Below, piece by piece: positions 15,884-27,023 of a stretch of DNA of 64,000 nt. The notes under the pieces are model-generated. The model ran no database searches. It saw only the letters and a list, made by a program, of their open reading frames with translations, and was not told the DNA's origin. Position numbers and translations under genes: made by a program. The DNA is from an uncultured Pelagibacteraceae bacterium (GTDB lineage Bacteria; Pseudomonadota; Alphaproteobacteria; Pelagibacterales; Pelagibacteraceae): positions 1-64,000 of the forward strand of contig CACJVT010000006.1 in the NCBI GenBank assembly GCA_902596925.1, read 5' to 3'. Position 1 is the first letter of the stretch, and every line of letters starts with the position of its first letter.

Positions 15884-17204
15884 GGATCAAGATAGAATTT
15901 TTCAAAATTTATATAACGATTTGGGTTCAGATTTAATTTCAGCTCAAAAAAGAGGTGATTGGGTAAATACAAAAGAAATTACTGAAAAAGGTAGAGACTG
16001 GATCATAAATGAAATCAAAGACTCTCAATTAAGAGGAAGAGGGGGAGCAGGTTTTCCTACAGGTCTTAAATGGTCGTTTGCACCAAAAGAAGTTGGATCT
16101 AGACCTCACTACCTTGTTATTAATGGAGATGAGTCAGAGCCAGGTACTTGTAAAGATAGAGATATCTTAAGGTTTGAACCACATAAACTCATTGAGGGTT
16201 GTTTAATAGCTTCATATGCAATTCAAGCACATGTTTGTTATATTTATATAAGAGGCGAGTATTTTGTGGATGGACAAAAACTTCAAACCGCAATTGACGA
16301 AGCTTATGAAAAAAAATTAATTGGAAAAAATGCGGCTGGAACTGGATGGGATTTAGATATTTATATACATTATGGTGCGGGAGCTTATATTTGTGGAGAA
16401 GAGACAGCATTACTCGAGAGCATTGAAGGTAACAAAGGTCAGCCAAGATTAAAACCACCTTTCCCAGCATTAATTGGTTTATATGGATGTCCAACAATAA
16501 TTAACAATGTTGAGACCATAGCTGTAGTTCCAACAATTCTAAGAAGAGGTGGTAAATGGTTTGCTTCCTTGGGTAGAGAAAAAAATACTGGTACTAAAAT
16601 ATTTTGTATTTCTGGAAATGTAAATAATCCATGTAATGTTGAGGAGGAAATGAACATACCTTTGAAAGAATTAATAGAAGTTCATGCAGGTGGTGTAATA
16701 GGCGGTTGGGACAATCTGCAAGCTGTAATACCTGGAGGATCTTCAATGCCACTTATTCCGAAAGAAAAGTGTGAAACACTAACAATGGATTTTGACTCTT
16801 TAGTTGCCGAAAAAAGTGGGCTAGGTACAGCAGGAGTAGTCGTTATAAATAAAGATCAAGACATAATTAAATGTATGGCAAGAATAGCTAGATTCTATAA
16901 GCATGAAAGCTGTGGTCAATGTACCCCTTGTAGAGAGGGCTCAGGTTGGATGTGGAGAATGCTTGAGAGAATGGCTAAAGGAGAGGCCTCAAAAGATGAA
17001 ATTGAAATGCTAGGTGATGTAACTAAACAAATTGAAGGTCATACAATATGTGCATTTGGTGAGGGATCATCTTGGCCTGTTCAAGGTTTGTTAAGACATT
17101 TTAAAGATGAAATTAAAAAAAGAAATAATTTTGATCCAATTGTAAAAGAAACTCAGAATATTCCTTATTTGGTGGATCAGCACTTGTTAGATAAGAATGC
17201 TTAA
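15876..17204 (+). CDS. nuoF: NADH-quinone oxidoreductase subunit F
   Basis: 51-kDa-type catalytic subunit that oxidises NADH through FMN and passes electrons to cluster N3. It is 442 aa. Visible are the NADH/FMN-binding [13 protein letters not shown] loop, [13 protein letters not shown], the [15 protein letters not shown] segment, and the N3 ligands in [11 protein letters not shown] with a further Cys in TICAFGEG. It overlaps both neighbours by 8 bp (nuoE and nuoG). Confidence 0.97.
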   Translation: MLKDQDRIFQNLYNDLGSDLISAQKRGDWVNTKEITEKGRDWIINEIKDSQLRGRGGAGFPTGLKWSFAPKEVGSRPHYLVINGDESEPGTCKDRDILRFEPHKLIEGCLIASYAIQAHVCYIYIRGEYFVDGQKLQTAIDEAYEKKLIGKNAAGTGWDLDIYIHYGAGAYICGEETALLESIEGNKGQPRLKPPFPALIGLYGCPTIINNVETIAVVPTILRRGGKWFASLGREKNTGTKIFCISGNVNNPCNVEEEMNIPLKELIEVHAGGVIGGWDNLQAVIPGGSSMPLIPKEKCETLTMDFDSLVAEKSGLGTAGVVVINKDQDIIKCMARIARFYKHESCGQCTPCREGSGWMWRMLERMAKGEASKDEIEMLGDVTKQIEGHTICAFGEGSSWPVQGLLRHFKDEIKKRNNFDPIVKETQNIPYLVDQHLLDKNA

Positions 17205-19230
17205 ATTAAAAGTAAACGATATAGAAGTTGAAGTCGAAGAAGGTTTGACTGTTCTACAAGCTTGTGAAAAAGCTGGAGTTGAAATTCCAAGATTTTGCTA
17301 TCATGAAAAATTATCAATTGCTGGAAATTGCAGAATGTGTCTCGTTGAGATGGAAAAATCTCCAAAACCTATAGCTTCTTGTGCAATGCCTGCTGCTGAG
17401 GGTATGGTTATAAAAACAAATACTCCCAAAATAGAAAAATCTAGAAAGGGTGTAATGGAATTTTTATTAGCAAATCATCCTTTGGATTGTCCTGTTTGTG
17501 ACCAAGGAGGTGAATGTGACCTTCAAGATCAGTCAATGTTTTATGGAATTGATAAATCTAGATTTAAAGAGAATAAAAGAGCAGTTCCTGATAAAAACAT
17601 GGGTCCACTTATTAAGACCCAAATGACCCGATGTATTCATTGCACTAGATGCATTAGATTTGCTACAGAAATTGCTGGTGTGCCTGAACTAGGTGCAATA
17701 GGCAGAGGTGAAGATATGCAAATCACAACATACTTAGAAAAATCAATACAGTCAGAATTATCAGGTAATGTAATAGATCTTTGCCCTGTAGGAGCCCTTA
17801 CTTCTAAACCTTATGTATTTGAAGCAAGACCCTGGGAGTTAAAAAAAACAGAGACTATTGATGTAATGGATGCTGTTGGATCAAATATTAGAGTAGACAC
17901 ATATGACTGGGAAGTAAAAAGAGTACTACCAGTAATCAATGAGGATATAAATGAGGAATGGATATCAGACAAAACAAGATATGCTTGTGACGGTCTTTTA
18001 AATCAAAGACTAGATACACCATATATTAAATATAATAATAAGTTTGAAAAAGCTTCATGGGACGAAGTTTTTAAAATTATAAAATCGAAAATACAAAATA
18101 TCGACAAAAATAAAATAGCTGGATTTGTAGGTGATCTGATAAATATGGAGGCCAGCTACATATTTAAGGAATTCTTTGAAAGAACTATAGATACAAAAAA
18201 TTATGAGTTTAGATCATCTGATATGTACATTGATAGCTCTAAAAGAGAAAACTATTTATTCAATTCAACGATTAATGGTATTGAGGAGTCAGATTTTATT
18301 CTGTTAATTGGTACTAATCCAAGATTTGAAGCCACAATGTTAAATGCAAGAATTCGAAAAGCTTATCTAAAAAATAAAGTTAAAATTGTTTCTTTAAATG
18401 ATGTAGGCGATCTAACCTATCCTTATCAAAGTCTTGATGGAAAAACTCAAACAATCAAAGATATTTTTGAGAATAAAAATGCACTTTCAAAAGACATTAT
18501 TGACTCTCATAAGCCATTAATAATATTTGGAGAGTCATTTTTAAAATCTAAATCAGCCGAATTTTTATTTAGCTCATTTAAAAACTTTTTATTTAATAAT
18601 AATAAATTTACTGATGATTGGAGCCCTTTAAATTTTTTACCTTCTGATGCAGCTACGGTTGGAAATTTAGATCTTGATGTAATTGACAAAAAAAACGAAG
18701 TATTAAAAAAACTCAGCGAAAATAAATTTGATTTAGTTTTTTTAATGGGTCAAGATAATCTTAAATTTAATAAAAAAAACGAGTTTATAATTTATGTAGG
18801 AAGCCATGGGGATAATGGAGCAGAACTAGCAGATATTATTTTACCAGGTGCAGCTTACACTGAGCAATCAGGTCATTATACCAATCTAGAAGGCAAATTA
18901 CAAAAAGCCTATAAAGCATCATATCCACCAGGTGATGCTAAAGAAGATTGGGAAATTATAAATAACCTTGCCGAACTTATGAATAATAGAAAACTCTTTA
19001 ACGATAAAGATGAGTTAGAGAGCAGTATGTTTAACCATATAAATTTAAAAAAAGAAAAACAAGAAAGCTCATCTAACACTAAAGTAGATTTAATTAATTT
19101 TGAAGATGAAATCCTTAAAATAACATACAAGGATTATTATTTTTCAAATGTAATTGCACGATCATCAAAAACAATGTTGAATTGTAATAATTCTAAATTA
19201 GAAGTTAAACGAACTGGCACTGAAGGGTAA
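17197..19230 (+). CDS. nuoG: NADH-quinone oxidoreductase subunit G
   Basis: 75-kDa-type Fe-S subunit of Complex I. It is 677 aa, the short alphaproteobacterial and mitochondrial form. The N-terminal ferredoxin domain carries [2Fe-2S] ligands in [16 protein letters not shown] and a later SCAMPA. The His-Cys site for N5 is [16 protein letters not shown], and the N4 site is [10 protein letters not shown] plus [11 protein letters not shown]. The molybdopterin-oxidoreductase-like domain that follows is catalytically vestigial in this family. The Lys- and Asn-rich C-terminal part is poorly conserved, as expected in AT-rich genomes. Confidence 0.96.
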   Translation: MLKLKVNDIEVEVEEGLTVLQACEKAGVEIPRFCYHEKLSIAGNCRMCLVEMEKSPKPIASCAMPAAEGMVIKTNTPKIEKSRKGVMEFLLANHPLDCPVCDQGGECDLQDQSMFYGIDKSRFKENKRAVPDKNMGPLIKTQMTRCIHCTRCIRFATEIAGVPELGAIGRGEDMQITTYLEKSIQSELSGNVIDLCPVGALTSKPYVFEARPWELKKTETIDVMDAVGSNIRVDTYDWEVKRVLPVINEDINEEWISDKTRYACDGLLNQRLDTPYIKYNNKFEKASWDEVFKIIKSKIQNIDKNKIAGFVGDLINMEASYIFKEFFERTIDTKNYEFRSSDMYIDSSKRENYLFNSTINGIEESDFILLIGTNPRFEATMLNARIRKAYLKNKVKIVSLNDVGDLTYPYQSLDGKTQTIKDIFENKNALSKDIIDSHKPLIIFGESFLKSKSAEFLFSSFKNFLFNNNKFTDDWSPLNFLPSDAATVGNLDLDVIDKKNEVLKKLSENKFDLVFLMGQDNLKFNKKNEFIIYVGSHGDNGAELADIILPGAAYTEQSGHYTNLEGKLQKAYKASYPPGDAKEDWEIINNLAELMNNRKLFNDKDELESSMFNHINLKKEKQESSSNTKVDLINFEDEILKITYKDYYFSNVIARSSKTMLNCNNSKLEVKRTGTEG

Positions 19231-19233
19231 ATA

Positions 19234-20232
19234 ATGGAATATATAAATTTAGTTTTTGAAGAGGTTTACAAAATCCTATTTCTTCTTGTCCCAGTTTTAG
19301 TTTCTGTTGCTATGATTGTTTGGTTAGATAGAAGGGTTTGGGCTTTTGTTCAAAAAAGACAGGGTCCAAATGTTGTTGGACCTTTTGGTTTATTACAATC
19401 ATTAGCCGATGCTTTAAAATATATTTTTAAAGAAATAATAATTCCAGCTAGCTCTAATAAGATTATTTTTATTTTAGCTCCAATTATTACAATGACTTTA
19501 GCTTTAATAGCATGGGCAGTTATACCTTTTGGAGAAGATCAAGTTTTAGCTAATATAAATGTTGGAATTCTTTATATCTTTGCTGTTTCTTCTCTTGGAG
19601 TTTATGGAATTATCATGGGGGGTTGGGCGTCTAATTCCAAATATCCTTTTTTAGGCTCTATAAGATCTGCGGCACAAATGGTTTCTTATGAGGTTTCAAT
19701 TGGTATAATCATCATCAATGTCCTTTTGTGTGTAGGATCATTAAATTTAAGTGATATCGTTTTAGCCCAGCAAAATATCTGGTTCATAATTCCTTTATTT
19801 CCAATGTTTGTAATATTTTTTATTTCCGCTTTAGCAGAAACAAATCGACCACCGTTCGATTTACCTGAAGCCGAAGCAGAATTAGTTGCTGGATATCAAA
19901 CTGAATATTCTGGTATGATGTATGCAATGTTCTGGTTAGGAGAGTATGCGAATATTTTATTAATGTGTGCTTTAGGATCAATTTTATTCTTAGGAGGTTG
20001 GCTTTCACCTATTGATTTATATCCGTTTAACTTGATTCCTGGAGCTATTTGGTTAATTTTAAAAATATTACTTTTATTTATTTTGTTTGCATTAGTTAAA
20101 GCAGTTGTACCAAGATATAGATATGATCAATTAATGAGATTGGGTTGGAAAATATTTCTTCCATTTTCTCTAACCTATGTTGTTTTGACTGCTAGTTATT
20201 TATTTTATTTTAATCTTTTACCTTCGCTTTAA
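19234..20232 (+). CDS. nuoH: NADH-quinone oxidoreductase subunit H
   Basis: ND1-type membrane subunit that forms the quinone entry channel and connects the peripheral and membrane arms. It is 332 aa with eight or more helices. [35 protein letters not shown] and the acidic loop [20 protein letters not shown] are hallmark ND1 motifs. It is 3 bp after nuoG and abuts nuoI with no spacer. Confidence 0.97.
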   Translation: MEYINLVFEEVYKILFLLVPVLVSVAMIVWLDRRVWAFVQKRQGPNVVGPFGLLQSLADALKYIFKEIIIPASSNKIIFILAPIITMTLALIAWAVIPFGEDQVLANINVGILYIFAVSSLGVYGIIMGGWASNSKYPFLGSIRSAAQMVSYEVSIGIIIINVLLCVGSLNLSDIVLAQQNIWFIIPLFPMFVIFFISALAETNRPPFDLPEAEAELVAGYQTEYSGMMYAMFWLGEYANILLMCALGSILFLGGWLSPIDLYPFNLIPGAIWLILKILLLFILFALVKAVVPRYRYDQLMRLGWKIFLPFSLTYVVLTASYLFYFNLLPSL

Positions 20233-20718
20233 ATGAAAATTACAAGATTTTTAAAAACAATATTAATGGTTGATTTTGTAACAGGCTTACTAATTGCTTT
20301 AAGAGAAATGTTTAAACCAAAAAAAACAATAAATTATCCATTTGAAAAAGGAAAAATTAGCCCAAGATTTAGAGGAGAGCATGCACTTAGAAGATATCCA
20401 AACGGTGAAGAGAGATGTATAGCATGTAAGTTGTGTGAAGCAGTCTGTCCAGCGCAAGCAATTACAATCGAGTCAGCTGAAAGATCTGATGGAAGCAGAA
20501 AAACTACGCGTTACGATATTGATATGATGAAATGTATTTATTGTGGTTTATGTGAAGAGTCATGCCCTGTAGATGCAATAGTTCAAGGTCCAAATTTTGA
20601 ATTTTCAACAGAGACAAGAGAAGAACTTTATTATACTAAAGAAAAACTACTAGACAATGGTGATAGATGGGAAAATATTTTAGCGGCGAATATAAAATCA
20701 GACAATCCTTATAGGTAA
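20233..20718 (+). CDS. nuoI: NADH-quinone oxidoreductase subunit I
   Basis: TYKY-type ferredoxin subunit holding [4Fe-4S] clusters N6a and N6b between NuoG and NuoB. It is 161 aa with an N-terminal amphipathic anchor, then two CxxCxxCxxxCP motifs: [12 protein letters not shown] and [29 protein letters not shown] before the first cluster is typical of the family. Confidence 0.97.
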   Translation: MKITRFLKTILMVDFVTGLLIALREMFKPKKTINYPFEKGKISPRFRGEHALRRYPNGEERCIACKLCEAVCPAQAITIESAERSDGSRKTTRYDIDMMKCIYCGLCEESCPVDAIVQGPNFEFSTETREELYYTKEKLLDNGDRWENILAANIKSDNPYR

Positions 20719-20722
20719 ATAT

Positions 20723-21358
20723 ATGGTAGCTCATGCAATATTTTTTTACGTTTTTTCGATTATTGCAGTTATTTCAGCTATCATGGTTACGGTTTCAAAA
20801 AATACCGTACACTCAGTTTTTTTTTTAATACTAGATTTTATTAGTATTTCATGTCTCTTTATAATGATTGGCGCAGAGTTTTTAGGAATGATAATGCTCA
20901 TTGTATATGTTGGCGCAGTAGCTGTTTTGTTCTTATTCGTTGTAATGATGTTAAATGTTGCTCAACAAAAAAATCAATGGTTTAATTCTGAGTCAACTTC
21001 TTCTAGCCACATTCCAGTAGGTTTAATTATAAGCACAATTATTTTTTTTGAATTAATTATTGTTGTAGGCGGTTGGAAATATAAACCTGAATTGTCTAAT
21101 CTGAATACTTCTCAAATTCCTAATGAAATAAGTAATACACACTCATTAGGTCAGGTTTTGTATACTGATTTCATTCATATTTTTCAAATTAGTGGAATGA
21201 TATTATTAATTGCAATGATTGGTGCGATTGTTCTTACCTTTAGACGAAGAGAAGGATTAAAAACACAAAGTTATTTGAAACAAATTTCAAGAGAGAGGTC
21301 TGAAGGTATTGAAGTTTTAGAGATTCCATCAAATAAAGGAGTTAAGATAGATGACTGA
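20723..21358 (+). CDS. nuoJ: NADH-quinone oxidoreductase subunit J
   Basis: ND6-type membrane subunit of Complex I. It is 211 aa with five predicted helices. The pi-bulge helix region [20 protein letters not shown] is present and is the family's most conserved stretch. It follows nuoI by 4 bp and overlaps nuoK by 8 bp. The C-terminal cytoplasmic tail is longer than the membrane core needs and poorly conserved. Confidence 0.95.
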   Translation: MVAHAIFFYVFSIIAVISAIMVTVSKNTVHSVFFLILDFISISCLFIMIGAEFLGMIMLIVYVGAVAVLFLFVVMMLNVAQQKNQWFNSESTSSSHIPVGLIISTIIFFELIIVVGGWKYKPELSNLNTSQIPNEISNTHSLGQVLYTDFIHIFQISGMILLIAMIGAIVLTFRRREGLKTQSYLKQISRERSEGIEVLEIPSNKGVKIDD

Positions 21359-21662
21359 CATTGGTTTAGGACATTATCTTACTTTAGGAGCAGTTATTTT
21401 TAGTATTGGTGTTATTGGTATCTTTCTTAATAGAAAAAATATTATCGTAATTTTGATGAGTATTGAGCTGATATTATTAGCTGTGAACATCAACTTAGTA
21501 TCGTTTTCTATTTATCTTGGTGATTTAACTGGTCAAGTTTTTACATTATTTATTTTAACTGTAGCAGCTGCTGAGGCAGCAATTGGTCTTGCTATAATAG
21601 TAGTCTATTACAGAAATGCAGGAACTATAAGAGTTGAAGAGATAGATAAATTAAAAGGATAA
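21351..21662 (+). CDS. nuoK: NADH-quinone oxidoreductase subunit K
   Basis: ND4L-type subunit with three helices, 103 aa. Both membrane-embedded Glu residues of the proton path can be seen, in [15 protein letters not shown] and in [13 protein letters not shown]. It overlaps nuoJ by 8 bp and is 1 bp from nuoL. Confidence 0.96.
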   Translation: MTDIGLGHYLTLGAVIFSIGVIGIFLNRKNIIVILMSIELILLAVNINLVSFSIYLGDLTGQVFTLFILTVAAAEAAIGLAIIVVYYRNAGTIRVEEIDKLKG

Positions 21663-21663
21663 A

Positions 21664-23577
21664 ATGGAAATTTCAATAATAGCATTACCATTAATCGCAT
21701 CAATTATATCTGGATTTTTTGGTAAGTTTATAGGTGACAGAAATTCTGAAATAGTAACAAGTTTATTAGTATCAATTTCAGCTATTCTTTCAGCGATTGT
21801 ATTCTATGAGGTAATTTTTAATCAATACGAGGAAAATATCAAAATTGCTGCATGGATTAACTCTGGATCACTAGAGGTAAACTGGTCAATGAAAATTGAT
21901 GCATTATCATCAGTAATGTTAGTAGTTGTAACATTTGTTTCTGCATTAGTTCACATTTATTCGATTGGATACATGTCCCACGATCCTCACAAACCAAGAT
22001 TTATGGCTTACTTATCGTTATTTACATTTGCCATGTTAATGTTGGTAACTGCTGATAATTTTATTCAATTATTTTTTGGTTGGGAAGGAGTAGGTCTTTG
22101 TTCTTATTTCTTAATTGGTTTTTGGTTTAAAAAGGAAACTGCTAATGCAGCAGCGATCAAGGCATTTGTGGTTAACAGAGTAGGAGATTTTGGCTTTGCT
22201 CTAGGTATATTTTTAATATTTTATTTATTTGGTACAGTGAACTACACAGAAGTTTTTAATCAGATACCAAACATTGTAGATGAAAAACTTAATTTTTTAG
22301 GTATTCAAATTAATGCAATAGATTTAATTTGCATACTTTTATTCATCGGCGCTATGGGTAAATCGGCCCAAATTTTTTTACATACCTGGTTGCCAGATGC
22401 AATGGAAGGTCCAACACCTGTTTCAGCCTTGATTCATGCAGCAACTATGGTTACAGCTGGAGTTTTTCTAGTTGTAAGATGTTCACCAATATATGAATAT
22501 TCAGAGTTAGCTTTGAACATTGTCACTGTAGTAGGTATGAGTACTGCTTTTTTTGCAGCGAGTGTAGCTTTAGTTCAAACAGACATAAAAAAAATCATAG
22601 CCTATTCCACGTGTAGTCAATTAGGTTATATGTTTTTTGCTACCGGTGTAGGTGCATATAATGTTGCAATGTTTCATTTATTTACTCATGCATTTTTTAA
22701 AGCATTATTATTTTTAGGATCGGGGTCTGTTATTCATGCTTTTAAAGATGAACAAAATATAAATAACATGGGAGGAGTATGGAGAAAATTGCCTTACACT
22801 TATGCTTTAATGATAATTGGAACTTTAGCATTAACAGGATTTCCTTTGCTATCTGGTTTTTATTCTAAGGACGCTATTATAGAATTTGCATATTTAAGTG
22901 GAAGCACTACTGGATATTATGCAGCTGGAATTGGTATTTTTACAGCTTTTTTAACATCAATTTATTCATGGAGACTGATGTTTAAAACTTTTCATGGACA
23001 ATATAACAACAAGGAAATTAAGATTGAGGAGACACATGAGTCTCCACTAGTTATGTTAATACCTTTAATAATATTATCTATTGGAGCGATCTTTGCTGGA
23101 TTTATTTTTAAAGATTTATTTATAGGTTATGAAGGAATTAATAATTTTTGGAATGAATCAATTTTCTTTCTAGAACCATTAAGCACCGATCATCCACCAT
23201 TATGGTTTTTAATTTTAACCCCAGCACTAGTAATTTTATCTATACCACTTGCTTACTATTTGTTTGTAAAAAATAAGGATTTCCCAACTCAACTAGTAAA
23301 TATTAATAAACCATTATATGAATTTTTATTAAATAAATGGTATTTTGACGAAATTTATGACACCTTATTCGTAAAGTCTTCGAAAAGATTTGGATTATTT
23401 TTGTGGAAGTTTTTTGATATAAAGGTTATCGATGGCTTTGGACCCGACGGTATTTCTGGGGTAATTAAAAAGTTTTCTATCAAAGCTAATAAATTTCAAA
23501 GTGGTTATATTTATCAATATGCATTTATAATGTTACTTGGTTTTTCTGCTTTTTTAACCTTCTTAATTGTTAAATAA
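21664..23577 (+). CDS. nuoL: NADH-quinone oxidoreductase subunit L
   Basis: ND5-type antiporter-like proton-pumping subunit at the distal end of the membrane arm, with the long lateral helix. It is 637 aa. Conserved segments include FFGWEGVGLCSYFLIGFW with the pump Glu, MGKSAQIFLHTWLPDAMEGPTPVSALIHAATMVTAG (read in parts, about residues 230-265) with the Lys and His relay, and KKIIAYSTCSQLGYMF. Its stop overlaps the nuoM start by one base. Confidence 0.97.
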   Translation: MEISIIALPLIASIISGFFGKFIGDRNSEIVTSLLVSISAILSAIVFYEVIFNQYEENIKIAAWINSGSLEVNWSMKIDALSSVMLVVVTFVSALVHIYSIGYMSHDPHKPRFMAYLSLFTFAMLMLVTADNFIQLFFGWEGVGLCSYFLIGFWFKKETANAAAIKAFVVNRVGDFGFALGIFLIFYLFGTVNYTEVFNQIPNIVDEKLNFLGIQINAIDLICILLFIGAMGKSAQIFLHTWLPDAMEGPTPVSALIHAATMVTAGVFLVVRCSPIYEYSELALNIVTVVGMSTAFFAASVALVQTDIKKIIAYSTCSQLGYMFFATGVGAYNVAMFHLFTHAFFKALLFLGSGSVIHAFKDEQNINNMGGVWRKLPYTYALMIIGTLALTGFPLLSGFYSKDAIIEFAYLSGSTTGYYAAGIGIFTAFLTSIYSWRLMFKTFHGQYNNKEIKIEETHESPLVMLIPLIILSIGAIFAGFIFKDLFIGYEGINNFWNESIFFLEPLSTDHPPLWFLILTPALVILSIPLAYYLFVKNKDFPTQLVNINKPLYEFLLNKWYFDEIYDTLFVKSSKRFGLFLWKFFDIKVIDGFGPDGISGVIKKFSIKANKFQSGYIYQYAFIMLLGFSAFLTFLIVK

Positions 23578-25061
23578 TGAATTTCCCAATTCTTTCTTCA
23601 TTAATACTTTTACCTTCCATTGGAGCACTCTTTTTATTTTTTACAAAAAGTAAAAGTGAAAATAAGATTACTGCAAAATATGTTGCCTTATTTACATCTC
23701 TAGTAAACTTTTTTTTATCTATTTATTTATGGTTTTTATTTGACCAAACAACTTCTGCTTTCCAATTTGTTGAAGATAGAATTTGGATCAAAGGTTTAAT
23801 TAATTACAAAGTAGGAGTTGATGGAATATCAATACTTTTTATAATTCTTACAACATTTATTACACCTCTGTGTATAATTTCAGTAAATAATTCAATCACT
23901 AAAAGATTAAATGAATTTTTAATAGCTATCCTTGTTATGGAAACTTTCATGATAGGAGTTTTTTGTTCCCTAGATCTTGTTGTTTTTTACTTATTTTTTG
24001 AGGCTGGATTAATCCCAATGTTTTTAATTATCGGAATTTGGGGTGGAACTAGAAGAGTTTATTCTGCTTTTAAGTTTTTTTTATTTACTCTTTTGGGATC
24101 AGTTCTGATGTTAGTGGCGATAATTTCAATTTATTGGATCACAGGTACCACAGATGTTGTTCAACTTTATGAATTAGGTATAGACACGAAATATCAAAAT
24201 TTATTGTGGTTAGCTTTTTTTAGTTCATTTGCAGTAAAAACTCCAATGTGGCCTGTTCATACATGGCTTCCAGATGCACACGTTGAAGCTCCAACAGCAG
24301 GATCGGTGTTGTTAGCTGCTATTTTACTTAAAATGGCAGGCTATGGATTTATAAGATTTTCTTTGGGATTATTTCCCTCCGCTTCAGAGGTTTTTACTCC
24401 TTTAATTTATACATTAAGTGTTATCGCAATCATTTTCACGTCTTTAATAGCTTTAATGCAAGAGGATATGAAAAAATTAATAGCATATTCTTCTGTGGCC
24501 CATATGGGATTTGTTACTTTAGGAATATTTACAATCCAACAGCAAGGCATTGAAGGAAGTATAATTCAAATGATCAGTCATGGTTTAGTATCAGCAGCTT
24601 TATTTTTATGTGTTGGCGTAGTTTATGATCGAATGCACTCTAGATTGATCACAACCTATGGAGGTATTGTTACTATTATACCCAAATATGCTATTTTATT
24701 TATGGTATTTACTTTAGCTGCTTTAGGATTACCAGGAACGAGTGGGTTTGTTGGTGAATTTTTAATTTTAATGGCTGCTTTTAAAGATAATTTTTTAGTA
24801 GCAGTATTAGCTAGTTTAGGAGTTATCATTGGAGCAGCATATATGCTTTGGTTGTACAAAAGAGTTATTTTTGGAAAACTAATAAACTCTGAGTTAAAAA
24901 AAATGATTGATTTAAACAAATCAGAGGCGTTCACTCTCACATGTTTAGCTATACCAACTTTATATTTCGGTTTTTATCCAGAACCATTAATTAACACTAT
25001 TGAAGTTTCAATAAGTGATTTAATCGATACATATAACTTCAGTGTAGCAAGCAAACAATGA
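23577..25061 (+). CDS. nuoM: NADH-quinone oxidoreductase subunit M
   Basis: ND4-type antiporter-like subunit of Complex I. It is 494 aa. FFEAGLIPMFLIIGIWGG carries the pump Glu, VKTPMWPVHTWLPDAHVEAP the Lys, and MKKLIAYSSVAHMGFV and GLPGTSGFVGEFLIL are also present. It overlaps nuoL by 1 bp and nuoN by 4 bp (ATGA-type junction). Confidence 0.97.
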   Translation: MNFPILSSLILLPSIGALFLFFTKSKSENKITAKYVALFTSLVNFFLSIYLWFLFDQTTSAFQFVEDRIWIKGLINYKVGVDGISILFIILTTFITPLCIISVNNSITKRLNEFLIAILVMETFMIGVFCSLDLVVFYLFFEAGLIPMFLIIGIWGGTRRVYSAFKFFLFTLLGSVLMLVAIISIYWITGTTDVVQLYELGIDTKYQNLLWLAFFSSFAVKTPMWPVHTWLPDAHVEAPTAGSVLLAAILLKMAGYGFIRFSLGLFPSASEVFTPLIYTLSVIAIIFTSLIALMQEDMKKLIAYSSVAHMGFVTLGIFTIQQQGIEGSIIQMISHGLVSAALFLCVGVVYDRMHSRLITTYGGIVTIIPKYAILFMVFTLAALGLPGTSGFVGEFLILMAAFKDNFLVAVLASLGVIIGAAYMLWLYKRVIFGKLINSELKKMIDLNKSEAFTLTCLAIPTLYFGFYPEPLINTIEVSISDLIDTYNFSVASKQ

Positions 25062-26476
25062 ATAATATTGAATTAATATTTCCAGAAATTTTTATCTCAT
25101 TATCAATAATGTTTTTACTTATCTTAGGGGTTTTTAAAAAAGAAAGTTCAAAAATAATCCATAATATTTCGTTATTAGTTTTATTAATTACAGCAGTTAT
25201 CACATTTAATGAAACTTTAAGTATTAATCCAACAACTCTTTTTAACGAAAGTATTATTATAGATTATTTGTCATCATTTATGAAGATTATAACTTTATTG
25301 GCTGCCTTTGTAGTTTTGCTGATTTCATCAAATTATTTAAGAACTTTTAAAATTTTCAAAATTGAGTATCCAATTTTGATTCTAAGTTCTGTATTGGGTA
25401 TGATGATTATGATTAGCTCTAATGATCTAATTGTTTTCTATATGGGTTTAGAGCTTCAGTCATTAGCCTTATATGTTTTGGCAACATTTAATAGAGATCA
25501 ATTAAAATCATCTGAAGCAGGATTAAAATATTTTGTTTTAAGTGCATTGTCCTCAGGTTTATTATTGTACGGTTGTTCTTTAATTTATGGTTTTACTGGC
25601 TCAACAAATTTTAATGTTATTTCAAACCAATTTAATACAAACGAATATGCGATTACTTTTGGAATAGTTTTTATTTTAGTTGGTTTAGCGTTTAAAATTT
25701 CTGCTGTGCCTTTTCATATGTGGGCTCCAGACGTATATGAAGGGTCGCCAACATCTGTAACATTATTTTTTACAATGGTTCCTAAAATAGCAGCACTAAC
25801 TGTATTTATAAGATTTTTATATGTTCCTTTTTTAAATCTTATTGATCAGTGGCAAATGATTTTAGTTTTTTTATCAATCGCATCTATGCTTTTTGGTGCA
25901 ATAGCAGCAATAGGACAAAAAAATCTTAAGAGACTTATAGCTTATAGTTCTATTAGTCATATTGGATATGCTCTAGCAGGTTTGGCAACTGGGTCGAATG
26001 ACGGGATACAAAGCTCAGTTATTTATATGACTATTTATATAATTATGAACTTAGGTTTTTTCTCATGTTTGTTAATGATGAAAAGAAATAATATTTATTA
26101 TGAACAAATAGATGATTTATCAGGATTATCAAAAAATCACCCCTTACTTTCAATTTCATTATTAATAATACTATTTTCATTAGCTGGAATTCCACCACTT
26201 GCAGGATTTTTTGCGAAATTTTATATTTTTAAATCCGTTATTGAACAATCAATGTATTTTTTAGCTATTATTGGACTATTATCAACAGTTGTAGCAGCGT
26301 TTTATTACTTGCGAATTATTAAGATAATGTATTTCGATGAGGAAAAAGATAGTTATGACAAAGATCATAATCTTTGGTTGAAGTTATCTTTAACAGTCTC
26401 TACAATTCTAATTTTAATGTACTTTATTTTTCCTAGTGAGTTGATTGATGCAGTTTCAAAAATCAATATTATTTAA
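25058..26476 (+). CDS. nuoN: NADH-quinone oxidoreductase subunit N
   Basis: ND2-type antiporter-like subunit of Complex I, 472 aa. YMGLELQSLALYVLATFNR holds the pump Glu, FKISAVPFHMWAPDVYEGSPT the Lys, and LKRLIAYSSISHIGYAL and GIPPLAGFFAKFYIF are standard. It is the last nuo gene; its final base is the first base of birA, so expression runs on into the downstream genes. Confidence 0.97.
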   Translation: MNNIELIFPEIFISLSIMFLLILGVFKKESSKIIHNISLLVLLITAVITFNETLSINPTTLFNESIIIDYLSSFMKIITLLAAFVVLLISSNYLRTFKIFKIEYPILILSSVLGMMIMISSNDLIVFYMGLELQSLALYVLATFNRDQLKSSEAGLKYFVLSALSSGLLLYGCSLIYGFTGSTNFNVISNQFNTNEYAITFGIVFILVGLAFKISAVPFHMWAPDVYEGSPTSVTLFFTMVPKIAALTVFIRFLYVPFLNLIDQWQMILVFLSIASMLFGAIAAIGQKNLKRLIAYSSISHIGYALAGLATGSNDGIQSSVIYMTIYIIMNLGFFSCLLMMKRNNIYYEQIDDLSGLSKNHPLLSISLLIILFSLAGIPPLAGFFAKFYIFKSVIEQSMYFLAIIGLLSTVVAAFYYLRIIKIMYFDEEKDSYDKDHNLWLKLSLTVSTILILMYFIFPSELIDAVSKINII

Positions 26477-27015
26477 TGAAATTTAAAATATTTAGATTTA
26501 ATAAAGTAAAAAGTACCAATGATACCGCAATAAGAATAATCAAAAATTATAATTATGATTTTGGTATGATCTTATCTAATTTACAAATTAATGGTAAAGG
26601 ACAATATGGAAAAAAATGGGTTTCCTATAAAGGAAATTTATTCGTAAGTTTTTTTTATAATCTTAAAAACTTTAAGATATCTTTAAATAAATTAACTAAA
26701 ATTAATTGTTTAATAGTTAAAAAATGTATTTCACAATATTATAAAAAAAAAATTTATTTTAAAAAACCTAATGATCTTTTAATTCAAAAAAAAAAGATAT
26801 GCGGAATATTACAAGAAAAAGTGAATAGATTTAATAATACTTATTTGATTGTTGGTATTGGAATTAATTTAATAAAAAGTCCGATTATAAAGAATTACCC
26901 AACTACCCATCTTAGGGAGCTTGTTAATAAAGATATTTCAAAAAAGAAATTTGAATTAAAATTAAAAAAAATTTTTGAAAACAATTTAAAGAGATTAATT
27001 AAAAAAAGAGTATAA
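26476..27015 (+). CDS. birA: Biotin-protein ligase (minimal, catalytic domain only)
   Basis: Makes biotinyl-AMP and transfers biotin to the carboxyl-carrier protein of biotin-dependent carboxylases. It is 179 aa, far shorter than E. coli BirA: there is no N-terminal repressor helix-turn-helix, and little or no C-terminal SH3-like domain. The substrate loop reads GKGQYGKKW where GRGRxGRxW is usual, with Lys or Gln replacing Arg, a change common in AT-rich genomes. KKPNDLLI (usual KWPNDL) and CGILQE and VGIGINL are recognisable. The gene position after nuoN and before coaX is the common alphaproteobacterial order. It is a class I ligase without regulator function. Confidence 0.88.
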   Translation: MKFKIFRFNKVKSTNDTAIRIIKNYNYDFGMILSNLQINGKGQYGKKWVSYKGNLFVSFFYNLKNFKISLNKLTKINCLIVKKCISQYYKKKIYFKKPNDLLIQKKKICGILQEKVNRFNNTYLIVGIGINLIKSPIIKNYPTTHLRELVNKDISKKKFELKLKKIFENNLKRLIKKRV

Positions 27016-27023
27016 ATATAGAT

